Shown piece after piece: positions 1-8,188 of a stretch of DNA of 64,000 nucleotides. Below the pieces are notes generated by a model. That model was not told the origin of the DNA. It saw only the letters and a list, made by a program, of their open reading frames with translations, and did not search any database. Location of the stretch: assembly GCF_914271545.1 (NCBI RefSeq), contig NZ_CAJZAH010000002.1, forward strand, positions 1,426,001 through 1,490,000, read 5' to 3'. Every line of letters begins with the position of its first letter. Position 1 is the first letter of the stretch. The position numbers and the translations under genes are program-made. This stretch comes from Cupriavidus respiraculi. Its GTDB lineage: Bacteria; Pseudomonadota; Gammaproteobacteria; Burkholderiales; Burkholderiaceae.

Positions 1-271
1 TGGCGGCCGCCTGCTGGTAGGCGTGATAGTAGTCCGAGCCGATCAGGTCGGGATAGACCTCCCACAGGCGGCGCCCGGCAAGGTCTTCCCAGTTCTTGCG
101 CAACAGCCGTTCCGCCGTGCGGTTCACGTAGGTCAGGCGCCAGTCGCGGTCCAGCGAGAGGAAGCCGTCGGTGATGCTGTCGAGCATGGCGCCGAGGTGG
201 GCCGTGGGCACCTCCATGTCGGCGGCCCGGTCGTGCCCATGCTGGCCGGGCGGGGTGAAGGGGTCATCCAT
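1..271 (-). CDS. PAS-domain protein, N-terminal part (cut by window edge)
   Basis: The reverse strand reads open to the left edge, so only the first 90 or so residues are present. After a short polar leader there is a PAS-type segment containing ITDGFLSLDRDWRLTYVN, then AERLLRK and a GRRLWEVYP-like stretch, which is the usual start of a PAS sensory domain. Family knowledge: such N-terminal PAS domains usually precede a histidine kinase, a GGDEF domain or another PAS domain, but the output domain lies outside the window. The ATG at 271 is chosen because GGAG sits 9 bases upstream; an in-frame ATG at 286 has no visible Shine-Dalgarno. The upstream neighbour at 429-1310 points the same way. Confidence 0.7.
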   Translation of the reverse strand, partial: MDDPFTPPGQHGHDRAADMEVPTAHLGAMLDSITDGFLSLDRDWRLTYVNRTAERLLRKNWEDLAGRRLWEVYPDLIGSDYYHAYQQAAA

Positions 272-428
272 TCCAAGCAGCTCCATAGCGGCGGTGCGCC
301 AGGAACTGGCCAGCGCCCCGGGTCACCGCTTGCACCCATTCTAAAACGGATCGGTGCGCGGGCCGCCGCGCCGTGGCTTTCACGGTACGCGACGGGGCAT
401 GCCGCGGGCCGCGGCAGTCAGCGCCCGC

Positions 429-1310
429 TCATGCGCCCAGCAGGAACGGCAGGGCCTCCTCGAGCAGCCGCTCGGGCATTTCCTCGGCGATATAGTGCCC
501 GCACGGCAACGCCCGGCCCCGCACGCGGCGCGCGACCTTGCGCCATTCCTCCAGCGGCGCGAAGCACTTGCCGACCGCGCCCTGCTCGCCCCACAGCGCC
601 AGCATCTCGCACTCCACCTGGCGCCCCGCCGCCAGATCGGCGCGGTCGTGCTCCAGGTCGATGGTGGCGCTGGCGCGGTAGTCCTCGCACAGCCCGTGCG
701 CGGCGCCGGGGCTCTTGAGGCAGCGCAGGTATTCGGCCAGCGCCGCGTCGGTGAAAGGCGCCATGCCCGCGCTGCGCCCGCCCATGGTGCTGCGCAGATA
801 GAGTTCGGGGTCCGCCTCGATCAGGGTCTCCGGCACGGGCGCCGGGCGGATCAGGAAGAACCAGTGGTAGTAAGCCAGCGCAAAGGCGAGGCTGGTCTGC
901 TCGTACATCGCCAGCGTCGGCGCGATGTCCAGCGTCACCAGCCGCTGCACGCGGCCGGGATGGTCCACCGCCAGCCGGTGGGCCACCCGCGCGCCGCGGT
1001 CGTGCGCCAGCACGCCGAAGCGCTCGAAGCCGAGCGCTTCCATCAGCGTCACCTGGTCCCGCGCCATGGTGCGCTTGCTGTAGTTGGCATGGTCCGGATC
1101 GCCCGCGGGCTTGTCGCTGTCCCCGTAGCCGCGCAGGTCCGCGGCCACCACGGTGAAATGCCGCGCCAGCGTGCCGGCCACCTTGTGCCAGATCACGTGC
1201 GTCTGCGGATGGCCGTGCAGCAGCAGCAAGCCAGGGCCCTGGCCGCCCCCGCGCGCATGGATGGTGACATCGCCACAGCGCACGCGCCGCGTCTCGAATC
1301 CTTCGAACAT
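429..1310 (-). CDS. Alpha/beta hydrolase, fluoroacetate-dehalogenase type
   Basis: A 293-residue alpha/beta hydrolase. It has the oxyanion-hole HGHPQ (33-37) and, in place of the Ser-hydrolase elbow, AHDRGAR with Asp104 as candidate nucleophile. Arg105 and Arg108 fit the carboxylate clamp, D128 lies in LDIAP, the His149-Trp150 pair in YYHWFF and Tyr211 in CEDYRAS fit the halide pocket, and His272 is the candidate base. This set matches fluoroacetate dehalogenases in order and spacing, so the predicted reaction is hydrolytic dehalogenation of a 2-haloacid. Many relatives are untested and some act on other substrates. It is the last gene of the leuC-leuD unit. The start at 1310 follows an AAGGAAG site; an ATG at 1328 overlaps the leuD stop but lacks a ribosome site. 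Confidence 0.8.
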   Translation of the reverse strand: MFEGFETRRVRCGDVTIHARGGGQGPGLLLLHGHPQTHVIWHKVAGTLARHFTVVAADLRGYGDSDKPAGDPDHANYSKRTMARDQVTLMEALGFERFGVLAHDRGARVAHRLAVDHPGRVQRLVTLDIAPTLAMYEQTSLAFALAYYHWFFLIRPAPVPETLIEADPELYLRSTMGGRSAGMAPFTDAALAEYLRCLKSPGAAHGLCEDYRASATIDLEHDRADLAAGRQVECEMLALWGEQGAVGKCFAPLEEWRKVARRVRGRALPCGHYIAEEMPERLLEEALPFLLGA

Positions 1311-1324
1311 CGTTGCTTCCTTCG

Positions 1325-2002
1325 TCATGCCGGTTCAGCGCGCCGCAGCCGCCCCATGGTCTTGCGCGCGACATCGTGCAGCCACGGCTGGGCGCGGTGA
1401 TGGGCCGCGGCGAACGCGGCGATCGCCTCCGCGTGCGTCAGCGTCAGGCCGATCACGTCGAGCCCCTGGCGGAACATGCTGCGATGGCGCTCGCTCATCG
1501 TGAACGCGCCCTCGTAGGCGCCGGCGCTGACGCGCATGGTCCGCAGATCGATGCGGATGCGGGCCGGCTCGCCACGCTCCTCGCCGACCTCGCGCAGCAG
1601 CGCATCGACATCGGCCTGCGGCAGCATCACCAGCAGCAACTGGTTGTTCATCGCGTTGGAGTAGAAGATCTCGCCGAAGCTGGGCGCGATCACCGCGCGG
1701 ATGCCGTACTGCTGCAGGCCCCAGACCGCATGCTCGCGGCTGGAGCCACAGCCGAAGTTCGGGCCGGCGACCAGGACGCCGGTGTCCCGGTAGCGCGGCT
1801 GGTTCAGCACGAAGCCGGCGCGCGGGCGGCCCTCGCCGTCGAAGCGCATGTCGTACAGCAACCCCTTGTCCAGGCCCGCCTTGTCGATGATGCGCAGGAA
1901 CTGCTTGGGCATGATCTGGTCGGTGTCCAGGTTCGCCACCGGCAGCGGCGCGCCGATGCCCTCGATGACGTCGATGGTGGGGACGGTGTGGTTTTCAGGC
2001 AT
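1325..2002 (-). CDS. leuD: 3-isopropylmalate dehydratase-type small subunit (LeuD family)
   Basis: A 225-residue swivel-domain subunit of the aconitase superfamily. It contains NLDTDQIMPKQFL near the N-terminus and NFGCGSSREHAVW in the middle, the two hallmarks of LeuD. It pairs with the large subunit at 1995-3428, whose end overlaps this start by 8 bases, which indicates coupled translation. The canonical role is isomerisation of 2-isopropylmalate in leucine biosynthesis. Here no leuB or leuA is adjacent; instead the neighbours are a Bug receptor, a LysR regulator and a hydrolase. The pair may therefore be a paralogue acting on a related hydroxy-acid such as citramalate or dimethylmalate. 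The family is certain, the substrate is not. Confidence 0.9.
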   Translation of the reverse strand: MPENHTVPTIDVIEGIGAPLPVANLDTDQIMPKQFLRIIDKAGLDKGLLYDMRFDGEGRPRAGFVLNQPRYRDTGVLVAGPNFGCGSSREHAVWGLQQYGIRAVIAPSFGEIFYSNAMNNQLLLVMLPQADVDALLREVGEERGEPARIRIDLRTMRVSAGAYEGAFTMSERHRSMFRQGLDVIGLTLTHAEAIAAFAAAHHRAQPWLHDVARKTMGRLRRAEPA

Positions 2003-3428
2003 GGGCGGGCTCCAGTGCGCGCACGTCGGTGATCCGGCCGCACAGCGCGGCGGCGGCGGCCATGGCGGGACTCATCAGGTGGGTGCGACCGCCCCGCCCC
2101 TGCCGGCCCTCGAAATTGCGGTTGGTGGTGGACGCGCAGCGCTCGCCCGGCGCCAGCATATCGTCGTTCATGGCCAGGCACATCGAGCAGCCCGGCTTGC
2201 GCCATTCGAAGCCGGCATCGATCAGCACGGCGGCGATGCCCTCGCGCTCGGCCTGCTCGCGCACCGCGCCGGAACCCGGCACCACCATCGCGCGCACGCC
2301 GCTGGCCACCTTGCGGCCGCGGACGACGGCGGCCACCGCACGCAGGTCCTCGATGCGGCCATTGGTGCAGGAGCCGATGAACACGCGCTGCACCGGCAGC
2401 CCATGCAGCGAGTCGCCCGGCGCGAGGCCGATATAGTCGAGCGCCTTGGCGGCCGCGGCGCGCGCGATGTCGTCGGCGGCGTCGGCCAGCCGCGGCACCG
2501 GCGCGTCGATCGGAATGGCTTGGTCGGGACTGGTGCCCCAGGTGACGTAGGGCGCGACCTCGGCGGCGTCGAAGCGAAGTTCGGCGTCGAAGCGCGCGCC
2601 GTCGTCGCTGTGCAGCGTCTGCCAGTGCCGGCGCGCGGCCGCGGCCATCGTCGCGTCGATATCGGCCGCGCGCGCCAGCACGTATTCCGTCGTGGCCTCG
2701 TCCGGCGCGATCAGCGCGCCGCGCGCGCCCGCTTCCACCGTCATGTTGCACAGGGTCATGCGCGCCTCGACCGACAGCGCGTCGACGGCCGGGCCGGCGA
2801 ACTCCACCACATAGCCGCGCGCGCCCTGGGCGCTGATCCGGCTGATGATATGCAGGATCAGGTCCTTGGACGTGGTGCCGCGCGGCAGCGCACCGTCCAC
2901 GCGGATCCGCATGTCGCGCGCCAGCCGGTAGACCAGCGTCTGCGTGGCGAGCACGTGCTCGACCTCGGAGGTGCCGATGCCGAAGCCCAGCGCCCCCAGG
3001 GCGCCGTAGGTGGTGGTATGGCTGTCGCCGCACAGCACCACCATGCCGGGCCGGATCATGCCGTGCTCGGGCGCGATCACGTGCTCGATGCCCTGCAGCG
3101 GATCGTTGGTGTCGAACAGGGGGATGTCGTGCAGTTCGCAGTTGCGCTTCAGGTTGCGTGCCTGCAGCGCCGACGCCGGGTCCTGGATGCGGCGCGGCGA
3201 CTCCGCATGGGTCGGGATGATGTGGTCCACCACCGCCACCTGCTGGCCGGGCTCGGGGACGGCGCGGCCTTGCGCCGCCAGCCCGGCGAAGGCCTGCGGG
3301 CTGGTGTATTCGTTCATCAGGTGCAGGTCGGCGTAGAGCAGCACGTTGTCCGCGTCGAGCGCGGTGACGGTGTGCGCATCCACCAGCTTGCGGTACAGCG
3401 TGCGGGCTTGCGGGGAATCGGATGTCAT
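1995..3428 (-). CDS. leuC: 3-isopropylmalate dehydratase-type large subunit (LeuC family)
   Basis: A 477-residue iron-sulphur hydro-lyase large subunit. Visible landmarks are VVDHIIPTH, the GDSHTTTYGALGALGFGIGT block, IGSCTNGRIEDLR with one cluster cysteine, and the CSMCLAMN pair near the C-terminus; together they supply the three Cys ligands of the 4Fe-4S cluster. It forms the enzyme with the downstream LeuD. The start at 3428 gives the family's usual N-terminus (ARTLYRKLVDAH); the open frame runs further upstream only because it overlaps the Bug receptor in another frame. No convincing ribosome site precedes it, so translation may be coupled to the Bug gene ending 29 bases upstream. As for LeuD, the substrate is left open by the context. 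Confidence 0.9.
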   Translation of the reverse strand: MTSDSPQARTLYRKLVDAHTVTALDADNVLLYADLHLMNEYTSPQAFAGLAAQGRAVPEPGQQVAVVDHIIPTHAESPRRIQDPASALQARNLKRNCELHDIPLFDTNDPLQGIEHVIAPEHGMIRPGMVVLCGDSHTTTYGALGALGFGIGTSEVEHVLATQTLVYRLARDMRIRVDGALPRGTTSKDLILHIISRISAQGARGYVVEFAGPAVDALSVEARMTLCNMTVEAGARGALIAPDEATTEYVLARAADIDATMAAAARRHWQTLHSDDGARFDAELRFDAAEVAPYVTWGTSPDQAIPIDAPVPRLADAADDIARAAAAKALDYIGLAPGDSLHGLPVQRVFIGSCTNGRIEDLRAVAAVVRGRKVASGVRAMVVPGSGAVREQAEREGIAAVLIDAGFEWRKPGCSMCLAMNDDMLAPGERCASTTNRNFEGRQGRGGRTHLMSPAMAAAAALCGRITDVRALEPAHA

Positions 3429-3457
3429 GGGAGGTAAAGGGATAACGGGGCGGCGGC

Positions 3458-4489
3458 TTACTCGGGCGTGATGCCGGCCTGTTTGATCTGCGCGGCCCAG
3501 CGCGTGATTTCCTTGCGCAGCATGGCGTCGGCCTGCGCCGGGCTGCTGCTCCAGGGCTCGAAGCCTTCCTTGATCAGCCGCGCCTTGAGCTCCGGCGTGG
3601 CCAGCGCGGCGTTCAGCGTCTGGTTCAGCTTCGCGACGACGTCCTTCGGCGTGCCGGCCGGCGCGCTGACGATGAACCACGTCTCGAAGGCATAGTTGGG
3701 CAGGCCGGACTCGGCCACCGTCGGCACCTCGGGCATCAGCGGGGATCGCTTCGGCCCGGTCACGGCCAGCGCGCGCAGCTTGCCGGCCTGCACCTGCTGC
3801 TGCGCGGCGGACAGCACAGGAAAGCTCATCTGCACCTGTCCGGCGATGGTGTCCAGCATGGCGGGGCCGCCGCCCTTGTACGGCACGTGCAGGATGGAGG
3901 CGCCCGACTCCGACTTGAACAGCTCCGCCGCCATATGGAAGGTGCTGCCCGTACCCGCCGAGCCGAAGGTCAGCTTGCCCGGCTGCGCCTTGGCCAGCGC
4001 CACCAGCTCCTGCACGTTCTTCGCGGGCAGGCTGTTGGTGACCACCAGCACGTGCTGCGACGTCGCCACCGTGCCCACCGAGGTGAAGTCCTTCGCGGTG
4101 TCGAACGGCAGCCTGGCGAACAGCGCCGGATTGACGGCCAGCGCCACGTTGTTGATCGCCAGCGTGTAGCCGTCCGGCTTGGCCTTGGCGACCTGGTCCA
4201 TGCCGATATTGCCGGAGGCGCCGGCGCGGTTGTCCGCCACCACCGGCTGGCCCAGCTGCTTCGCCCACGCATCGCCGATCAGGCGCGCGGCGATATCGAC
4301 GCTGCCGCCGGGCGCGAACGGCACGATCAGGCGGACGGGGCGGCTGGGGAAGGTGTCGGCCTGCGCCGCCGGTGCGGCGACGAGGCCGACCAGCGGCACC
4401 GCGGCCAGCGTCGCGCACGCGCGCAGCAGGCGGCGGGCCGCCGCGCGGCCGCGCATGACGGTGGAAGTCTGGGTCAAGATCGGGTTCAT
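3458..4489 (-). CDS. Bug/TctC-type periplasmic solute receptor
   Basis: A 343-residue extracytoplasmic receptor of the tripartite tricarboxylate transporter family. The N-terminus has a long positively charged signal region ending in AAPAAQA, then the family opening FPSRPVRLIVPFAPGGSVD, ENRAG-like DNRAGASGNIG, and KPDGYTL. Bug proteins bind carboxylates, often di- or tricarboxylates, amino acids or aromatic acids. No TctA/TctB membrane genes are nearby, which is normal for the many orphan Bug proteins of Burkholderiales. It heads the minus-strand unit with leuC, leuD and the hydrolase, and is divergent from the LysR gene, which likely controls it. The ligand is probably the substrate of the LeuCD-type enzyme; that is inference. 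Confidence 0.9.
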   Translation of the reverse strand: MNPILTQTSTVMRGRAAARRLLRACATLAAVPLVGLVAAPAAQADTFPSRPVRLIVPFAPGGSVDIAARLIGDAWAKQLGQPVVADNRAGASGNIGMDQVAKAKPDGYTLAINNVALAVNPALFARLPFDTAKDFTSVGTVATSQHVLVVTNSLPAKNVQELVALAKAQPGKLTFGSAGTGSTFHMAAELFKSESGASILHVPYKGGGPAMLDTIAGQVQMSFPVLSAAQQQVQAGKLRALAVTGPKRSPLMPEVPTVAESGLPNYAFETWFIVSAPAGTPKDVVAKLNQTLNAALATPELKARLIKEGFEPWSSSPAQADAMLRKEITRWAAQIKQAGITPE

Positions 4490-4637
4490 GGCTGTCTCCT
4501 GTGGATTCGCGGTCCCGGGCGATGCCGGGCGCGGCTGGCGTGTCGGCGCCTTGTTATGGTGGCCCGAGTTTAACTATGGAACCCGCCGCTATAATTTCGC
4601 GCAAAGACTTTCATTAGTTCCCCGTATTCACGAATCC
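4490..4637. promoter_or_regulatory. Divergent Bug/LysR intergenic promoter region
   Basis: This 148-base gap separates divergently transcribed receptor and LysR genes, the classical place for LysR binding. A TATAAT hexamer lies at 4590-4595 in an AT-richer patch and could be the -10 of the plus-strand LysR gene; the -35 (TTTAAC about 4569) is weak and spaced only 15 bases away. No clear T-N11-A palindrome could be fixed by eye. Confidence 0.4.
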
Positions 4638-5555
4638 ATGGACGGCTTTTCCGATCTCGCCTTCTTCGTGCTGCTGGTCAAGCAGGGCAGCCTGGCCGGC
4701 GCCGCGCAGCAGATGGGCATTACGCCGTCGGCGGCCAGCAAGCGTCTGGCCGCCCTCGAGGCGCGCCTGGGCGTGCGCCTGCTGAACCGCACCACCCGGC
4801 GCCTGAGCGTCACGCAGGAAGGCGAGGCATTCCTCGCGCGCGGCAGCCGCATCCTGGCGGAGCTGGAGGAACTGGAGCAGGAACTGGGTGGCAGCCGGGT
4901 CGCGCCGCGCGGGCTGCTGCGGGTCAACGCCACGCTGGGCTTCGGGCGGCGCTACGTGGCGCCGGCGGTCAGCGCTTTCCTGCTGGCGTGCCCCGACGTC
5001 GAGGTGCAGTTGCAACTGACCGACCGGCCGGCCAACCTCGCCGAAGAGGGCTACGACGTGGGCATCCGCGTCGGCGACCTGCCCGACGCGCGCCTGACCG
5101 CCCGATTGCTGGCCCACAACCAGCGCGTGCTGTGCGCGTCGCCGAACTACCTGGCCCGGCATGGTGAGCCGGCATCGCCGCGCGAGTTGCACCAGCACCG
5201 CTGCATCGTGATCCGCGAGAGCGATGCCACCTATGGCACCTGGCATCTGCGCTCGGCCAGCCGGCAGGAGACGGTCAAGGTGCGCGGACCGGCCGCCACC
5301 AACGACGGCGAGACTGCGGTGGGATGGGCCCTGGACGGCCACGGCATCGTGATGCGCTCGCAGTGGGATATCGCGCCGCTGCTCAAGTCGGGCCGGCTGC
5401 GGCAAGTACTGCCGGACTGGAGCGCGCCGCCGGCCGATGTGTCCGCGGTATTCCTCACGCGCGACAACCTGTCGGCGCGGGTGCGCGCGTTCGTGGACTT
5501 TCTGGTGGAGCGCTTCGAGGGGCAGCGGGGCGGCGGGGTGTATGGCGGTTGGTAG
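4638..5555 (+). CDS. LysR family transcriptional regulator
   Basis: A 305-residue LysR regulator. The N-terminal winged helix-turn-helix is plain: LAFFVLLVKQGSLAGAAQQM, then TPSAASKRLAALEARLGVRL and LNRTTRRLSVTQEG. The remainder is the periplasmic-binding-like effector domain, with RGLLRVNATLGFGRRYVAP opening it. The start at 4638 gives the canonical MDGFSDLAFF beginning. It is divergent from the Bug-leuCD-hydrolase unit and is therefore its likely regulator, with a carboxylate intermediate as probable co-inducer. It ends 17 bases before a short REP-like fragment and runs towards chrA on the opposite strand. Confidence 0.92.
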   Translation: MDGFSDLAFFVLLVKQGSLAGAAQQMGITPSAASKRLAALEARLGVRLLNRTTRRLSVTQEGEAFLARGSRILAELEELEQELGGSRVAPRGLLRVNATLGFGRRYVAPAVSAFLLACPDVEVQLQLTDRPANLAEEGYDVGIRVGDLPDARLTARLLAHNQRVLCASPNYLARHGEPASPRELHQHRCIVIRESDATYGTWHLRSASRQETVKVRGPAATNDGETAVGWALDGHGIVMRSQWDIAPLLKSGRLRQVLPDWSAPPADVSAVFLTRDNLSARVRAFVDFLVERFEGQRGGGVYGGW

Positions 5556-5571
5556 GAGCCCGCCTCGGCTC

Positions 5572-5595
5572 GCCTCTCCCGCGGGCGGGAGGGGC
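5572..5595. repeat. REP-like palindrome fragment
   Basis: The gap between the convergent LysR and chrA genes contains CTCTCCCGCGGGCGGGAG, a GC-rich inverted repeat. It matches the inner arms of the two longer elements at 12268-12394 and 55141-55268, so it looks like a solitary or eroded half-element. It may also act as a terminator-like hairpin between the two genes. Confidence 0.5.
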
Positions 5596-5606
5596 AACGA
5601 ACACCG

Positions 5607-7064
5607 TTAGTATCCCCAGACCAGTCGCACCACCAGCCCCACCGCGCCGCAGGCGAGGATCACCTTCACGACCCCGGCCTTGAAACGGAACAGCGCGATC
5701 CCCGCGCCCACGCCCAGCAGCGCCGCCACCCAGTCGAACCTGCCCGCGATCCCCTGCGGCCACAGCACGTGGTAGGCGAAGAACACCGCCAGGTTGACGA
5801 TCACGCCGACCACCGCGGCCGTGATCGCCGTCAGCGGCGCCGTCAGCTTCAGGTTGCCATGCGTGCTTTCCACGAAGGGGCCGCCCAGCAGGATGAACAG
5901 GAACGACGGCAGGAAGGTGAAGAAGGTCACCACGCACGCCGCCGCGATCGCGGAGGCGAGCAGCGCCTCGGCGCCGAACACCGCATGGGTCCAGCCGCCG
6001 ACGAAGCCAACGAAGGCCACCACCATGATCAGCGGCCCCGGCGTGGTCTCGCCCAGCGCGAGTCCGTCGATCATCTGCGGCCCCGTGAGCCACTGGTGGT
6101 GGTCCACCGCGCCCTGGTACACATACGGCAGCACCGCATACGCGCCGCCGAACGTCATCAGCGCGGCCTTGGTGAAGAACCAGCCCATCTGCGCGAGCGT
6201 GCCGTGCCAGCCGTAGCGCCAGGCCAGCGCGCCGAGCACCAACGCCCATAGCAGTACGAAGGCCGCGAGCACCCGCAGGAAGTGGCCCCAGGTAAAGCGC
6301 GCGTGCGCGGGCGTCGGCGTGTCGTCGCCGATCAGCGCGAGCCCCCCGGCGGCGGCAGGGGCACCATGCGCGGGCCCGGCGGCGAAGCGATCCGGAGCAA
6401 GGCGCCCGCCCGCGTAGCCGACCAGCGCGGCGGCGAGCACGATGGCGGGAAACGGCACGCTGGCCGCGAAGATGGCGACGAAGGAGGCCGCCGCGAGCGC
6501 GCGCAGCCAGTTGTTCTTCAGCGCCCGCGAGCCGATGCGCCAGGCGGCGAACGCGACGATGGCGGTGACCGCCGGCTTCACGCCCTGCAGCGCGCCGGCC
6601 ACCGCCGGCACGTCGCCGAAGCGCAGGTAGATCCAGGACAGCAGCATCAGCAGCGCGAGCGACGGCAGCACGAACAGGCCGCCGGCAACGATGCCGCCCC
6701 ACGTGCGGTGCATCAGCCAGCCGATGTAGGTGGCGAGCTGCTGCGCCTCGGGGCCGGGCAGCACCATGCAGTAGTTCAGCGCATGCAGGAAGCGCCCTTC
6801 GGAGATCCAGCGCTTGCGCTCGACCAGGTCCTCGTGCATCAGCGCGATCTGGCCGGCCGGACCGCCGAAGCTGACGAAGCCCAGTTTGAGCCAGTACCAG
6901 AACGCCTCGCGCAGCGTCACGTCGGCCGGCGCGGCATGGTCTTCGTTGGGGCGGGCATCGGCGCCCTCCGTGGAGCTGTGCATGGCAGGAGGCATGGAGG
7001 TGGATGGGGAGCCCGGCAGCGCGGGCGCGCCAACGATAGCAGAACCATGCGACGGGCCGACCAT
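5607..7064 (-). CDS. chrA: Chromate transporter, two-domain CHR family
   Basis: A long-chain CHR protein made of two homologous halves. The first half has KLGFVSFGGPAGQIALMHED and a YCMVLPGPEAQQLATYIG motif; the second has FFTKAALMTFGGAYAVLPYV and GLALGETTPGPLIMVVAFVG. Each is followed by several hydrophobic helices, giving about ten membrane segments. Members export chromate driven by the proton gradient. The first 30 or so residues before DVTLREAFWYWLK are low in complexity, and ATGs at 6995 or 6983 are possible true starts; none has a good ribosome site. It is divergent from dmeF, forming a metal-resistance pair. Some CHR homologues do not confer chromate resistance, so the substrate is by family. 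Confidence 0.88.
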   Translation of the reverse strand: MVGPSHGSAIVGAPALPGSPSTSMPPAMHSSTEGADARPNEDHAAPADVTLREAFWYWLKLGFVSFGGPAGQIALMHEDLVERKRWISEGRFLHALNYCMVLPGPEAQQLATYIGWLMHRTWGGIVAGGLFVLPSLALLMLLSWIYLRFGDVPAVAGALQGVKPAVTAIVAFAAWRIGSRALKNNWLRALAAASFVAIFAASVPFPAIVLAAALVGYAGGRLAPDRFAAGPAHGAPAAAGGLALIGDDTPTPAHARFTWGHFLRVLAAFVLLWALVLGALAWRYGWHGTLAQMGWFFTKAALMTFGGAYAVLPYVYQGAVDHHQWLTGPQMIDGLALGETTPGPLIMVVAFVGFVGGWTHAVFGAEALLASAIAAACVVTFFTFLPSFLFILLGGPFVESTHGNLKLTAPLTAITAAVVGVIVNLAVFFAYHVLWPQGIAGRFDWVAALLGVGAGIALFRFKAGVVKVILACGAVGLVVRLVWGY

Positions 7065-7162
7065 CCCGCCGGCAGGGACGACCCCCGCCGCCGCGCCGCG
7101 GTTTGCTACCCTTGCGCGAGCGGCGGTGCTCGCCGCCCTTCCCGTTTTCCGCCCATTCCCCT

Positions 7163-8155
7163 ATGCATTCTTCCGACCTTTCCCCGTGGACCCACAGCCA
7201 CGTGTTCGACACCGGCAACCGCGCCGCCGAACGCCGCACCCGGCTGGTGCTGGTCATCACCGCCGCCACCATGGTGGCCGAGATCGCGGCCGGCCTGTGG
7301 TTCCACTCGATGGCCCTGCTGGCCGATGGCTGGCATATGAGTTCGCACGCCTTCGCGGTCGGCCTGTCGGTCTTCGCCTATGCCGCCGCGCGCCGCTTCG
7401 CCACCGACGCCCGCTTTACCTTCGGTGCGTGGAAGATCGAGGTGCTGGCCGGCTTTGCCAGCGCCATCCTGCTGACCGGCGTCGCCGCGCTGATGGCCTG
7501 GGCGTCGGTGGAACGGCTGTTCGACCCGCAGACCATCCACTACTGCGAGGCGATGGTGGTCACGGCGCTCGGGCTGGCGGTCAACCTGGGCTGCGCGCTG
7601 ATCCTGGGCGGCGCCCACCATGGTCACGATCATGGCCACGATCATGGCAACGACCACGGCCATCACCACGGCCATGACCATGGGCACGGCCATGCCGGCC
7701 ACCACCATGCGCACGACCTGAACCTGCGCTCGGCCTACCTGCATGTGCTGGCCGACGCCGCCACCTCGGTGCTGGCACTGGTCGCGCTCGCCGGCGGCTG
7801 GTGGCTGGGCTGGAACTGGCTCGACCCCGTGATGGGCATCGTCGGCGCGATGCTGGTCAGCCACTGGGCCTACGGCCTGATGCGGCAAACCGGCACGGTG
7901 CTGCTGGACCGGGAGATGGACCACCCGGTGGTGGACGAAGTGCGCGAGGTGCTGGCCACCTTCGACGACGGCCCGGAAGGCACCAAGGTCGCGGACCTGC
8001 ACGTGTGGCGCGTGGGCAAGGACAAGTTCGCCTGCATCGCGGGCCTGGTGACCCACGACGCGGCGCTGACGCCCGCGCGCGTCAGGCATGCTCTCGCCGT
8101 GCACGAGGAACTGGCGCACGTCACGGTCGAGATCGTCCACTGCGCCCGTCACTGA
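7163..8155 (+). CDS. dmeF: Cation diffusion facilitator, DmeF-type Co/Ni exporter
   Basis: A 330-residue CDF protein of the inner membrane that exports divalent metal in exchange for protons. The N-terminal HSHVFDTGN and ERRTRLVL resemble DmeF of Cupriavidus metallidurans. MALLADGWHMSSHAF carries the Asp/His metal site of helix II, and a second site lies in YLHVLADAATSVLAL. Between these, about residues 151-185, is a histidine-rich loop of repeated HGHDH units, typical of metal-sensing loops in CDFs. The C-terminal cytoplasmic domain ends the protein. The ATG at 7163 is preferred over one at 7103 because it starts directly before the family N-terminus. No DmeR-type regulator is adjacent. Confidence 0.88.
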   Translation: MHSSDLSPWTHSHVFDTGNRAAERRTRLVLVITAATMVAEIAAGLWFHSMALLADGWHMSSHAFAVGLSVFAYAAARRFATDARFTFGAWKIEVLAGFASAILLTGVAALMAWASVERLFDPQTIHYCEAMVVTALGLAVNLGCALILGGAHHGHDHGHDHGNDHGHHHGHDHGHGHAGHHHAHDLNLRSAYLHVLADAATSVLALVALAGGWWLGWNWLDPVMGIVGAMLVSHWAYGLMRQTGTVLLDREMDHPVVDEVREVLATFDDGPEGTKVADLHVWRVGKDKFACIAGLVTHDAALTPARVRHALAVHEELAHVTVEIVHCARH

Positions 8156-8188
8156 TCCGGCGCGCACGCGCCGCTCGCGCTTGCCGCG

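Noticed and set aside
3429-4418. Upstream extension of the leuC frame
   Set aside because: Lies antiphase to the Bug receptor on the same strand and lacks conserved sequence; leuC starts at 3428.
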